A stretch of 64,000 nucleotides of DNA from Cystobacter ferrugineus (GCF_001887355.1 NZ_MPIN01000014.1:62001-126000); one strand, 5' to 3'. Shown: positions 1 to 8,374, counted from the stretch's first letter. Made by a program: numbers and translations. Notes: generated by a model not told the origin, from the letters alone.

Positions 1-666
1 GCGCGCGGGGAGGAAGTAGCTCGAGCCCCCCTTGTACTTGGCGTCGTAGTCGAAGCCCTCGCGCGGGGTGGCGATCTCACACGTGCCCAGCACCTCCTCG
101 CCGAGGATGCCCACCGTCACCTCGCGGCCGAGCACCCGGCGCTCCACCAGGGCCTCGCCCCCGAAGCGGCACGCCAGCGCCACCGCGGCCCCAAGTGCCT
201 CGGCGTCGCGCACCAGGGAGAGCCCCACCGACGAGCCCCCGAACGCGGGCTTCACCACGCAGGGAAACCCCAGGTCCCCATGCAACTGCGCCGCCCGGTG
301 CGCCTCCGCGCGGCTCACGCTGTAGCCCGAGGGGATGGGCAGGTTGTGCAACCGGAAAAGTTGCTTGGCCATGGGCTTGTTCATGGCCAGCGCGGAGGCC
401 AGCACCCCCGAGCCCGTATAAGGCAAACCCATCAACTCCAGCAGACCCTGTACCTTGCCGTCCTCGCCCATGCGCCCATGGAGGGCCAGCACGGCCACAT
501 CGAGCTCGGCCTGGCGCAGCGCCCGATCCAACCCGGGGCCGGCGAAGACGCGGACCACCTCATGGCCACGGGACTCGAGGGCCGCCACCATGGCCTCCCC
601 CGTCTTCAAGGAAATCTCCCGCTCCTCGCCCCAGCCCCCCATCAGGACACCCACGCGCTTGCTCAT
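1..666 (-). CDS. ddl: D-alanine--D-alanine ligase, 3' part missing (runs off the window)
   Basis: This enzyme joins two D-alanines using ATP in the cytoplasm, making the dipeptide at the end of the peptidoglycan stem. About 222 residues are visible. The N-terminus reads MSKRVGVLMGGWGEEREIS, the usual Ddl opening with GG and E-R-E-(I/V)-S. It continues through the N-terminal substrate-binding lobe (LALHGRMGEDGKVQGLLE, then LPYTGSGVLASALAMNK) and into the ATP-grasp region (PCVVKPAFGGSSVG, then EALVERRVLGREVTVGIL). The ATG at 666 directly precedes this conserved start. The C-terminal ATP-grasp half lies beyond base 1, so completeness cannot be judged. The family assignment is very secure. Confidence 0.95.
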   Translation of the reverse strand, partial: MSKRVGVLMGGWGEEREISLKTGEAMVAALESRGHEVVRVFAGPGLDRALRQAELDVAVLALHGRMGEDGKVQGLLELMGLPYTGSGVLASALAMNKPMAKQLFRLHNLPIPSGYSVSRAEAHRAAQLHGDLGFPCVVKPAFGGSSVGLSLVRDAEALGAAVALACRFGGEALVERRVLGREVTVGILGEEVLGTCEIATPREGFDYDAKYKGGSSYFLPAR

Positions 667-844
667 GACTTGGAAACCCTCCTTGAACACCGGGCCAGAG
701 CACACAGGATGCCAGCGCGAGTCCGGCACGCCAGATTCTGGACACCGAGGGGGATTCACGAGGTGTGGCGCCCGGACCCACACCGCGCGAGCGTGTCCCG
801 CCAACCACGCCGTGTCCGCCCGGCCACGTCCGTCCCCTCCCCCT

Positions 845-1696
845 TCACCCGAACCAGCGTCCCGACTCGGGGGCGAAGATGCGCAGTTTGTCCCGCAACG
901 GCTCGGGCACCTGTGCCCGGAGGACGGCGTGCACCTCGGCGGGGCTGTAGGCCTGGCTGAAGTGCATCAACACCAGGGACTCGTTCTGGAAGCGCTCCGC
1001 CCGCGCGCGAATTTCCTCGAAGTGGATGTGCGAGCGCTCCTGGGCATCCCCCACCGTGCGCTTGCCGTCGAGGAACGTGCACTCGAGGATGAGCACCCGG
1101 CTGTCGAGCACCTCGGGAGACGTCTCCAGCACCCGCGAGAGCGTGTCGGTGGCGTAGGCCAGCTCCAGCCGCTCCACCTCGTGGAACAGGTCCGCGCCCG
1201 CCTTGCGCCCCCGGGCGATCTCCTCCGGGGGCAGGTGCTGGTGCTCGGGCTTGAGCTTCGAGACGCGGCGGAAGAACTGATAGCCGAGCGAGGGCACCGG
1301 ATGGTGCGTGCGGAAGGCGCGCACCCACAGGCCATGTCCCAAGTGAGCCGTGTCCCCCGGGAGCATCGGCACGGTCTCCACGTCCAGGGGGGCGCGCAGC
1401 AGCCGGCCCTGCACCGCGAGCGTCTCGCGCAGGGGCGCTTCGATCTCCGCGGGGAGGAACACGCGCGGGGGCGAGTCCTTGCCGATGAGACAGCGGATAC
1501 CGAGCAGCGAGCCCAGGGCACTCGCGTGGTCGGAGTGACCATGGCTCAGGAAGATGCGATCCGTGCCCGCGAAGGAGCGGATGGGCACCCCCGCGTCGAG
1601 CACCACGCCCAGCTCCGGCACCTGCAGCGACGTGTACACGCCGCCCACGGAGATGCCTCGAATCGTGTAGGGCCCCGCGCTGACCTCGGTGAGCAT
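845..1696 (-). CDS. MBL-fold metallo-hydrolase, ribonuclease Z-like
   Basis: This 283-residue protein has the metallo-beta-lactamase fold. The zinc motif HGHSDHASA follows a beta-strand region (ELGVVLDAGVP) near residue 60. Further candidate metal ligands are the H in FRTHHP, the D in AYATDT and the H in LMHFSQAYS near the C-terminus. This order resembles RNase Z and other tRNA 3'-processing-type hydrolases rather than antibiotic lactamases, but the length and absence of a recognisable exosite leave the substrate open. The ATG at 1696 is preferred; an in-frame GTG at 1729 would add 11 residues. It lies just downstream of the deoxyhypusine synthase-like gene on the same strand and may be co-transcribed with it. 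Confidence 0.8.
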   Translation of the reverse strand: MLTEVSAGPYTIRGISVGGVYTSLQVPELGVVLDAGVPIRSFAGTDRIFLSHGHSDHASALGSLLGIRCLIGKDSPPRVFLPAEIEAPLRETLAVQGRLLRAPLDVETVPMLPGDTAHLGHGLWVRAFRTHHPVPSLGYQFFRRVSKLKPEHQHLPPEEIARGRKAGADLFHEVERLELAYATDTLSRVLETSPEVLDSRVLILECTFLDGKRTVGDAQERSHIHFEEIRARAERFQNESLVLMHFSQAYSPAEVHAVLRAQVPEPLRDKLRIFAPESGRWFG

Positions 1697-1750
1697 TCCC
1701 GGCAGGTTAACCGAGCCCCAACCGTCCACGGAACTGGAGCAAGCCCCGTG

Positions 1751-2779
1751 TCAGCGCGAGCCCATGTGCCGGGCGATGAGCGCCTCCGCCTCGGCGGGGT
1801 GGCGCTTGCACTCGAGCAGCGCGCGGAGCACGAGCGGCACGACGATCGTCGCATCCGACTCGATGACGAACATGGGCGTGGTCTCGGTGAGCTTGTCCCA
1901 GGTGATCTTCTCGTTGGGCGTGGCGCCGGAGTACGAGCCGTACGAGGTCGTCGAGTCGCTGATCTGGCAGAAGTACGCCCACGGCTTCACCGGCTGGGCG
2001 AGGTCGTACTTGATGGACGGCACGACGCAGATGGGGAAGTCCCCGGCGATGCCACCGCCGATCTGGAAGAAGCCGATGCCCTCGCCCGAGGAGAGCTCCT
2101 GGTAGCGGTCGTAGAAATCCGCCATGTACTCGATGCCGGACTTGACGATGCTGGCGTGGCACTCGCCCGAGCGCACGTACGAGGCGAAGATGTTGCCGAA
2201 GGTGGAGTCCTCGTAGCCCGGCACGACGATGGGCAGCTTCGCGCGCGCGGCCGCGAGCAGCCAGCACTCCTCGGGGTTGCCCTCGTGGGCCGAGGGATCG
2301 ATGGCCTGGATGACCTCGTAGAAGTACTCGTGCCAGAAGCGGCGCTCGCCGCCCTTGGTGGCGCGCTGCCACATGGGCACGATGATCTTCTCGACGGCGC
2401 GGAACGCCTCGTCCTCGGGGATGCTCGTGTCGGTGACGCGGCGCATCCGGTCGGCGAGGATCTGCGTGTCCTTCTCCTTGGTGAAGTAGCGATAGTCCGG
2501 GAAGTCCTTGTAGCTGTGGTGCGCGACGAGCCGGAAGAGCGACTCCTCGAGGTTGGCGCCAGTGACGGAGAGGCCGTGGATGAGGCCGGCGCGGATGGCG
2601 GGGGCGAGGGTGATGCCGAGCTGGGCGGAGGACATGGCCCCGGCCACGGCCCAGAACATGCGGCCCCCCGCGGCGATGTGGCGCCAGTAGGCGAGGAGCG
2701 CGTCGCGCGTGGCGCGGGCGTTGAAGTTCTTGTAGTTGCTCAGGACGAAGTCGAGGACGGGGAGCTGGGCGTCGGACAT
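1751..2779 (-). CDS. deoxyhypusine synthase-like protein
   Basis: This 342-residue protein belongs to the deoxyhypusine synthase family. Those enzymes move the aminobutyl group of spermidine to a lysine (eIF5A in eukaryotes and archaea) with NAD. Family signs are LIHGLSVTGANLEES near residue 66, the glycine-rich IGGGIAGDFP near 240, and SGATPNE followed by WDK at 294-296. Lys296 matches the catalytic lysine of the W-G-K motif of true enzymes. Bacteria have no eIF5A, so the likely role is a polyamine reaction such as homospermidine synthesis or aminobutyl transfer to an unknown acceptor. An EF-P gene lies 50 kb away in this window, but EF-P is not a known substrate of this family. Confidence 0.85.
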   Translation of the reverse strand: MSDAQLPVLDFVLSNYKNFNARATRDALLAYWRHIAAGGRMFWAVAGAMSSAQLGITLAPAIRAGLIHGLSVTGANLEESLFRLVAHHSYKDFPDYRYFTKEKDTQILADRMRRVTDTSIPEDEAFRAVEKIIVPMWQRATKGGERRFWHEYFYEVIQAIDPSAHEGNPEECWLLAAARAKLPIVVPGYEDSTFGNIFASYVRSGECHASIVKSGIEYMADFYDRYQELSSGEGIGFFQIGGGIAGDFPICVVPSIKYDLAQPVKPWAYFCQISDSTTSYGSYSGATPNEKITWDKLTETTPMFVIESDATIVVPLVLRALLECKRHPAEAEALIARHMGSR

Positions 2780-2982
2780 GGGGAGGCGTCTCCTGGAACG
2801 GCACGGGTGGGAACCCGGATGACGCCACCGCGACCAACGCCATCCGAGGACGCCCTACGGTCACGACGTCGCGTCGCGCCGCCATCGGAGCGTCGAATGG
2901 CTGGGCGGAGAGCTAGCACGAATCCCATGGGTGGAACAGTGCATCCCGAAGCGGGCGCCTAGTCCACGAGGGGTCTCGCCCA

Positions 2983-3018
2983 CATGATGTCCGTCAGACA
3001 AGGAGACACGACATCATG
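2983..3018 (+). promoter_or_regulatory. 9-bp inverted repeat enclosing the RBS and start codon of the pirin gene
   Basis: CATGATGTC (2983-2991) and GACATCATG (3010-3018) are perfect inverted copies separated by 18 bases. The spacer holds the Shine-Dalgarno AGGAGA (3001-3006), and the right arm ends with the ATG of the pirin gene. In RNA this would place the start codon in a stem and the RBS in the loop. In DNA it could be an operator. The geometry is seen directly; the function is inferred. Confidence 0.5.
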
Positions 3019-3711
3019 ATGATCGTTCGGAATTCAGAAGCGCGCGGCCATGCGAACCACGGGTGGTTGGATTCCCATCACACCTTCTCGTTCGGGGACT
3101 ACTACGACCCGTCCGCCATGGGCTTCCGCTCCCTGCGCGTCATCAACGAGGACCGGGTGGCCCCGCGCAGCGGCTTCGGCGCGCACCCCCACCGGGACAT
3201 GGAGATCATCACCTACGTGCTCGACGGGCAGTTGGAGCACCGCGACAGCATGGGCTCGGTGGGCGTGCTGCGCGCCGGAGAGATGCAGCGGATGACGGCG
3301 GGCACGGGCGTGCGGCACAGCGAGATGAACAACTCGGACGAGGAGGTGCACTTCCTCCAGATCTGGATCCTCCCGGAGCGCAAGGGGCTGCCCCCCGACT
3401 ACGAGCAGAAGGAGTTCCCGCTCGCGGAGCGCCAGGGCCGCTTCCGGCTGGTGGTGTCCCCCGAGGGACAGGACGGCTCGCTGAAGGTGAACCAGGACCT
3501 GCGGCTGTACAGCACCGTGCTGGGCCGGGGTGAGAAGACGGAGTACACCCTGGCGCCGGGGCGGCACGCGTGGCTGCAGGTGGCGCGCGGCGCGGGCACG
3601 CTCAACGGCGTGGCGCTCGAGGCCGGAGACGGCGTGGCCATCTCCGAGGAGTCGCGGCTGGAGCTCTCCGCGACCGAGCCGCTCGAGGCCCTGCTGTTCG
3701 ATCTGGGCTGA
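3016..3711 (+). CDS. pirin family protein (bicupin, quercetinase-like)
   Basis: This 231-residue cytoplasmic bicupin is of the pirin/YhhW type, the usual length for the bacterial family. The N-terminal cupin carries the metal ligands: HPHRDMEIITYV (two His near residues 58-60) and GVRHSEMN (His and Glu near 102-104), matching the H-H-H-E set. The opening SEARGHANHGWLDSHHTFSFG is typical of the family. Bacterial pirins have quercetin dioxygenase activity in vitro, but their physiological role is mostly unknown. It stands alone, convergent with kptA. Translation starts at ATG 3016 after AGGAGA; a second ATG follows at once. An inverted repeat covers this start and may control it. Confidence 0.9.
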   Translation: MMIVRNSEARGHANHGWLDSHHTFSFGDYYDPSAMGFRSLRVINEDRVAPRSGFGAHPHRDMEIITYVLDGQLEHRDSMGSVGVLRAGEMQRMTAGTGVRHSEMNNSDEEVHFLQIWILPERKGLPPDYEQKEFPLAERQGRFRLVVSPEGQDGSLKVNQDLRLYSTVLGRGEKTEYTLAPGRHAWLQVARGAGTLNGVALEAGDGVAISEESRLELSATEPLEALLFDLG

Positions 3712-3925
3712 GCCGGAGTCAACGAAGTACGGCGGGGGGCTACGACGTGACGCGCGCGAGCGAGAAACCGGGTGTCGGAAGAGCACCCATGAAAGGGCCT
3801 GACGCGGGATTCGTCCACCCTTCCCCGCCGCGCTCAGTAGTCGTCAAGACACACGCTTTCACCCACGGCAACGAGGTGCGCTGGTTCGAGCCGCGCTGAC
3901 GTGAGCCGGAGGGTGGCGCCGCGCC

Positions 3926-4588
3926 TCATCCGCCCCGGGAAGGCGCGGGCGAGGCGGAATCCGTCTCCAGCCATCTCTTCAGCTCCACGAGCGCGGAGCG
4001 CCCCGGGCCATTGCACGCGAGCACGTCCACGATGGTGGCGGCGGGGATGGCACGCGCGAGCAACACCCCGTTGGGTGCGCGGAAGATGCGCGGCCCCGAG
4101 GCCCGGAGGCGCGCGGGGGAGATGACCAGCAGCACATCCACACCGGCGCGCTTGCCCACCTTCGAGTCCACCGCGGCGGCCAGGTGGACATGGGTGCGCG
4201 CCGCGGAATGGATACCCTCCCCAGAGAGGATGGCGCGCGCGGCCACCACGGACGTGCCGTGGTAGAGGGGTGCGTCTCCGAGCACCTCGTCCCAGCTGCG
4301 CTCCAGCCCGTCGAGCGTCACGGGGGTGCCCTCCAGGGAGTGGCCCTGCACGGCGCGCACCTGCTTGCCCCGCACCTCGTAGCGCGACTTGTTGTTCTCC
4401 GCGACCACCTCGTCGAGTTCCTCACGAGACAGCCCCGTCATCCGCAGCACCTCGCCGATGAGGGCAAAGCCCGCGGAGTCCATGGCGAGGCCCATCTCCC
4501 GGGCGCCATGGCGCAACAACCATGAGAGCTTCTTCGATTTCCTGGCGAGCGCCTGGAGGTCCTTCTCCGGGCGGCGTGAACTGGCCAT
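3926..4588 (-). CDS. kptA: RNA 2'-phosphotransferase KptA/Tpt1
   Basis: This enzyme transfers an internal RNA 2'-phosphate to NAD, yielding ADP-ribose cyclic phosphate; in fungi this is the last step of tRNA splicing. The 220-residue protein has the N-terminal winged-helix module (SKKLSWLLRHGAREMGL near residue 17) and the C-terminal ADP-ribosyltransferase-like module: LYHGTS, then RTHVHLAAA, then FRAPNGVLLARA. The conserved R-H pair in WLLRH and the H in YHGT are present, so it should be active. Bacteria generally lack the matching intron-splicing pathway, so the substrate is unknown. It is divergent from a LysR regulator that may control it. Confidence 0.93.
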   Translation of the reverse strand: MASSRRPEKDLQALARKSKKLSWLLRHGAREMGLAMDSAGFALIGEVLRMTGLSREELDEVVAENNKSRYEVRGKQVRAVQGHSLEGTPVTLDGLERSWDEVLGDAPLYHGTSVVAARAILSGEGIHSAARTHVHLAAAVDSKVGKRAGVDVLLVISPARLRASGPRIFRAPNGVLLARAIPAATIVDVLACNGPGRSALVELKRWLETDSASPAPSRGG

Positions 4589-4663
4589 GACCGTGCTTCC
4601 TTTCTTCCGAGGAGGAACACTAGCCGCTCCCCTTCCCGCTCACGAATCGGGACTTCCCTCCAG

Positions 4664-4682
4664 CTATCGAAGAAACGGATAG
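4664..4682. promoter_or_regulatory. LysR-type operator candidate, CTATC-N9-GATAG
   Basis: CTATC (4664-4668) and GATAG (4678-4682) form a perfect inverted repeat with 9 bases between. The core ATC-N9-GAT is the classic LysR-type binding pattern, as in nod boxes. It lies 8 bases before the LysR start at 4691 and about 75 bases upstream of kptA, which suits autoregulation and control of the divergent gene. Confidence 0.5.
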
Positions 4683-4690
4683 TTCCACTC

Positions 4691-5545
4691 ATGGAAACGG
4701 ATGGGCTTCGTGCCCTGGTGGCGTTCGCGGAGGCTGGCTGCAATCTGACGCTCGCGGGGCGCGCCATCGGGCTGTCCCAGCCAGCGATGCATGCGCGGCT
4801 GCAAGGGGTGGCGCGGGCACTGGAGATCTCCCTCTACGAGCGGCGGGGCCGGCGCCTCCAACTCACCCCGGATGGAACGCGCGTGCTCGCCTGGGCGCGT
4901 GACGTGCTCGAGCGAGAGCGCGCCCTGCGCGTGGAGCTGCGACAGGGACATGCGGAGGAGCGGGTGGTGCTCGCCTGCGGAGAGGGGGCCCTGGTGCATG
5001 TGGTGGCCGAGCGTGTCGCTCCGCTCCTTCGCGAGCGGACCGGAGTGCTCTCCTTCCTCGTGCTGGATGGCCCCGCCGCTATCGCCGCCGTCGAGCGCGG
5101 CTCGGCGCACCTGGCGGTGGTGGCCGGGCCCGCTTCCAGTCCCCCGGGACTCCGCTCGCAACCGCTCGTCACCGCCTCGATGCTGGCCGTGGCTTCCCGG
5201 CAACACCCGCTGGCGCGGGCGGGACGGGAGGTGGAGGTGCGGGCACTGCTCGAGCACCGGCTCCTGGTGCCCCCACTCGGCCGCGCCCTGCGCGCAACCC
5301 TGGAGGACGCCGCCGCGGCCCATGGACGGACCCTCGAGGTCGCCGCGGAGGTGACCGGCTGGGAGGCGGTCTGCCGACTCGCGGCGTTGGGGGTGGGAGT
5401 GGGAGTGATCAACGACGTGGTGGCCACCCCGGGCCTCGCACGCCTGTCCGTGCGCGGCCTTCCCCCAGTGACCTACCGGTTGCTGATGCGGCGTGGACGT
5501 GGCACGCGGCTCGCGGAGGAGGTGGTGCGGACCCTGCTCGGCTGA
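4691..5545 (+). CDS. LysR family transcriptional regulator
   Basis: This 284-residue DNA-binding regulator has an N-terminal winged helix-turn-helix: LVAFAEAGCNLTLAGRAIGLSQPAMHARLQG at residues 8-38, with SQPAMHARL as the recognition helix. A PBP2-like effector domain follows from about residue 88. It is slightly shorter than the usual 295-310. The sensed ligand cannot be read from sequence. It is divergent from kptA across 102 bases that hold a CTATC-N9-GATAG dyad. No strong RBS precedes the ATG, but the HTH fixes the start closely. Confidence 0.88.
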   Translation: METDGLRALVAFAEAGCNLTLAGRAIGLSQPAMHARLQGVARALEISLYERRGRRLQLTPDGTRVLAWARDVLERERALRVELRQGHAEERVVLACGEGALVHVVAERVAPLLRERTGVLSFLVLDGPAAIAAVERGSAHLAVVAGPASSPPGLRSQPLVTASMLAVASRQHPLARAGREVEVRALLEHRLLVPPLGRALRATLEDAAAAHGRTLEVAAEVTGWEAVCRLAALGVGVGVINDVVATPGLARLSVRGLPPVTYRLLMRRGRGTRLAEEVVRTLLG

Positions 5546-5616
5546 CAACACGTCAGACGGGATAGGGTTCCGCTCGAAACACGAATGGCTCGAACAGGAA
5601 TGGAGATCGAACGAGC

Positions 5617-6156
5617 ATGTGGAAGAACTCGCCCCCCGACACCGAGGAAGTCATGGCGATGGTCAGGGCCGTGGCCGAACAGAAGTGGAAGGAGTCACTG
5701 GCTCCGAGGAACGCGAATCCGGCCGATGCCACATTCATCGGCTGGAGAACCTACATCAGCGACCCTTTTCCTCTGACGTGGCCGTCCGAGGATGGGACTC
5801 TCGTTTTCTACGCTCTCGCTCGGGGCATGAATCCCCGAGCGCTGCGGGACGGAGAGTTCGTCGGTCCCACCTGGGCCAGGATTACCTACTCGGCCCAGGA
5901 CAAGAAAACCGGACTCACCCTCCTGGACGTCCGACTCGAGTCTCGCGGAGTCCAGGGAGTACGCCCCCTGCGACAAGAGGAACTCGAGATTCTGGAGTTG
6001 AAACCGCTGGACTCCCTACTGGGTTCGCGGACAGCGGCCGCGGCTCAGAAGCTCAAGTCTTATTACTGTCTTCAGCTCTCGCTCGGGAACATCCCGTCCG
6101 AAGCAATCACTGCTCACGCGGCATTCTTCAACTGGCTCGACTGTCGCGCCTGTTGA
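5617..6156 (+). CDS. hypothetical protein, unrecognised
   Basis: This gene encodes 179 residues in a frame with codon use like its neighbours and no overlap with another credible gene. I do not recognise a domain. The protein looks soluble and cytoplasmic: there is no signal peptide or membrane span. Notable segments are WKESLAPRNANPADATFIGW near residue 28, a charged middle (QDKKTGLTLLDVRLESRG) and a C-terminus ending FNWLDCRAC with two cysteines. The mixed alpha/beta look resembles small single-domain proteins found beside toxin-immunity or phage genes, but no such partner is present. It ends just before a terminator-like hairpin, convergent with the aldo/keto reductase. Confidence 0.6.
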   Translation: MWKNSPPDTEEVMAMVRAVAEQKWKESLAPRNANPADATFIGWRTYISDPFPLTWPSEDGTLVFYALARGMNPRALRDGEFVGPTWARITYSAQDKKTGLTLLDVRLESRGVQGVRPLRQEELEILELKPLDSLLGSRTAAAAQKLKSYYCLQLSLGNIPSEAITAHAAFFNWLDCRAC

Positions 6157-6159
6157 GGG

Positions 6160-6181
6160 CGGGGAGAGGCCCCGGGGTTTT
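6160..6181 (+). terminator. terminator-like hairpin after the hypothetical gene
   Basis: CGGGG (6160-6164) pairs with CCCCG (6170-6174) around a 5-base loop, followed by GGG and four T. It starts four bases after the TGA of the 179-residue gene and lies between convergent genes. The stem is short and the T tract weak. Confidence 0.35.
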
Positions 6182-6237
6182 GTGGACACACCCAACAAGT
6201 CGGAGGAACGGAAGGCAGTGTCCATGGCAAGCCCCCT

Positions 6238-7311
6238 TCAGCGGCTGACGTGCGTGCCGCCGGTCGTCATCCGCAGCATCTCCGGCGTATAGAAGTGGTA
6301 CGGGTGCACCACCTCGGGCGCACTCACCGCATCGAGCTTCTCGCGCAGCGATTGAGGCAACTCGAACTCCAGAGACCGCAGGTTGTCCTCGAGCTGCGAG
6401 AGCCTCGAGGCACCCACCAGCGTCGAGGTGACGCCCGGCCGCCGGGCGACCCAGTTGAGCGCCACGTGCGCGGGAGACTGGCCCACCTCCTTCGCCACCG
6501 ACTTCAGCGTGTCGACGATGGACCAGTTCTTCTCGGTGAACAGCTTCTCGAAGATGGGATAGCCGGAGTTGTACAGGTGACCGAGCCGGCCCTCGCCGCG
6601 GCTCCCCACGCTTTCGCGCGTGTACTTGCCCGTCAGCATCCCGGAACCGAGCGGGCTCCAGGGGACGAGACCCAGGCCCAGCTCCCGCGCGGCGACGAGG
6701 TGTTCGCGCTCGATGTTGCGCTCCACCAGGGAGTACTCGAGCTGCAGCGCGGCGATGCGCTCCCACCCGCGCCACTCGGCCAGCGTCTGCGCGCGAGCGA
6801 GGTACCAGGCCGGTACGTCGGACAGGCCGATGGCGCGGACTTTCCCCGAGCGCACCATGTCATTGAGCGTGGACATCACCTCCTCCACGGGCGTGAGGGC
6901 ATCCCACACGTGCACCCAGTACAGGTCGAGGTAATCGGTCCTGAGCCGCTCGAGGCTTCCATGGAGCGCGCGGTACAGGTTCTTGCGTCCGTTGCCGGCG
7001 GCGTTGGGATCTCCGTTGGAGAAGCTCTGGCTGTACTTGGTAGCGAGCACCACGCGGTCTCGATTGCCGTGCGCCTTGAAGTAGTCGCCGAGGATCTTCT
7101 CGCTCGTGCCCCCGGTGTAGATGTCGGCGGTGTCGATGAAGTTGCCGCCCGCATCCAGGTAGCGCTCGACGAGCGAGAACGCGGTGTCTGGAGGCACTCC
7201 CCAGCCGGTCTCGGTTCCGAACGTCATGGTGCCCAGGGCGAGCGGACTCACCCGCAGTCCGGTACGTCCGAGGAGGCGGTAGTGCGCCAACGAGGTGATG
7301 GATGAGGACAT
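6238..7311 (-). CDS. aldo/keto reductase
   Basis: This 357-residue NADPH-dependent oxidoreductase has the (beta/alpha)8 AKR fold, close to the bacterial YajO/Kv-beta-like subgroup. The catalytic tetrad is visible: Asp and Tyr in NFIDTADIYTGGTSE (near residue 60), Lys in VLATKYS (near 87) and His in LDLYWVHVWD (near 125). The cofactor region includes VPWSPLGSGMLTGKY and LVGASRLSQLEDNL. The substrate is unknown; these enzymes usually reduce aldehydes. It is divergent from a LysR regulator at 7472 that probably controls it. Start is ATG 7311. Confidence 0.92.
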   Translation of the reverse strand: MSSSITSLAHYRLLGRTGLRVSPLALGTMTFGTETGWGVPPDTAFSLVERYLDAGGNFIDTADIYTGGTSEKILGDYFKAHGNRDRVVLATKYSQSFSNGDPNAAGNGRKNLYRALHGSLERLRTDYLDLYWVHVWDALTPVEEVMSTLNDMVRSGKVRAIGLSDVPAWYLARAQTLAEWRGWERIAALQLEYSLVERNIEREHLVAARELGLGLVPWSPLGSGMLTGKYTRESVGSRGEGRLGHLYNSGYPIFEKLFTEKNWSIVDTLKSVAKEVGQSPAHVALNWVARRPGVTSTLVGASRLSQLEDNLRSLEFELPQSLREKLDAVSAPEVVHPYHFYTPEMLRMTTGGTHVSR

Positions 7312-7397
7312 GGCTCATGACTCCTTCGCGATGAATTCGCGGGGAATACATGTCCGGCGCCCAGTCTTTTGAAAATGGCTGTTATGAAGACGAGCCT

Positions 7398-7412
7398 TGA
7401 AGTCGCACTTCA
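7398..7412. promoter_or_regulatory. possible LysR operator, TGAAG-N5-CTTCA
   Basis: A 5-bp inverted repeat with a 5-base spacer lies in the 160-base region between the divergent aldo/keto reductase and LysR genes. Position and symmetry fit an operator, but repeats of this size occur by chance. Confidence 0.25.
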
Positions 7413-7471
7413 CAATGCCGCCCTGCCCGATGGGCTCCCCTTCGCATCGTTCGTGAAACAAGGCCGCACAC

Positions 7472-8374
7472 ATGCTGCACCACCTTCCCGCCTTCTTCGC
7501 TGTCGCCGAACACAAGAACTTCACGCGTGCCGCCGCGTCGCTCGGAATCTCCACCTCGGCGGTGAGTCAGTCGATCCGCGCACTCGAGGCGCACGTCGGA
7601 GCGCCCCTGCTCGCTCGCACCACGCGCAGCGTCTCGATGACGGAGGCCGGGCGGCGGTTGCTCGAGACGGCGGCTCCGGCGGTGAAGCAGGCGCGAGAAG
7701 CGCTCGACAACGCCGCGCGCCAGCCGGGCGAGCTATCGGGTGTGCTGCGGCTCAATGTGCCGCTCCTCGCGGTGAAGACGGTGATGGGCCCGGTGCTGCC
7801 CGTCTTCCATGCGCGCCATCCAGGGGTGCGAACCGAGGTGTGGGTCGAGAATCGGTTCGTGGACATCGTCGCCGAGCGCTTCGACGCGGGCATCCGGCTG
7901 ATGGAAGGCGTGCAGCGCGACATGGTGACCACACGGCTGATGGAACCCCTTCGCTTCGTGGTGGTCGGCAGCCCCGCGTACCTCGGGCGGAAGGGACGTC
8001 CCACACATCCCCGGCAACTCGCGGGGCATCAAATCATCGGCTGGCACAGCCCCACGAATGGGACGCTCGTTCCGTGGGATCTCGAGCGAAGAGGCCGCGT
8101 GTGGAAGGTGCCCGCGAGCGCGCCCGTGTCGACCAATGACACCACGGCGATGCTTGAGCTCGCGGTGCGCGGCCTGGGTCTCGCGTACATCGCGGAGACG
8201 CTGGCCGCGAAGCTCATCCGCGAGAAGAAGCTCGAGGAGGTGCTGTCAGATTGGGCGCCCGAAGTGCCCGGCGTGTTCCTCTATTTCCCCTCGCGCGCCC
8301 AGGCGTCGGCTCCGTTGCGCGCGTTCATCGAGTGCGCGCGTGAAGTGCTCGCCACTCCGACGAGGGGGACGTAG
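7472..8374 (+). CDS. LysR family transcriptional regulator
   Basis: This 300-residue regulator is of typical LTTR length. The HTH is at residues 1-60: FFAVAEHKNFTRAAASLGISTSAVSQSIRALEAHVG, then LLARTTRSVSMTEAG. The effector domain begins near residue 88 with LSGVLRLNVPLLAV, a form common in the subgroup that regulates divergent oxidoreductase genes (AaeR/PecT-like). It shares an intergenic region with the aldo/keto reductase, its probable target. The inducing molecule is not deducible. Confidence 0.9.
   Translation: MLHHLPAFFAVAEHKNFTRAAASLGISTSAVSQSIRALEAHVGAPLLARTTRSVSMTEAGRRLLETAAPAVKQAREALDNAARQPGELSGVLRLNVPLLAVKTVMGPVLPVFHARHPGVRTEVWVENRFVDIVAERFDAGIRLMEGVQRDMVTTRLMEPLRFVVVGSPAYLGRKGRPTHPRQLAGHQIIGWHSPTNGTLVPWDLERRGRVWKVPASAPVSTNDTTAMLELAVRGLGLAYIAETLAAKLIREKKLEEVLSDWAPEVPGVFLYFPSRAQASAPLRAFIECAREVLATPTRGT

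Noticed and set aside
455..2962. 835-codon plus-strand open frame over the MBL hydrolase and deoxyhypusine synthase-like genes
   Set aside because: It spans two well-supported minus-strand genes and their gap; the product is an Arg/Ala/Val/Gly-rich shadow.
7327..7341. CGCGA-N5-TCGCG inverted repeat before the aldo/keto reductase
   Set aside because: The arms are very short and GC-rich, so chance is likely, and it lies almost at the start codon.
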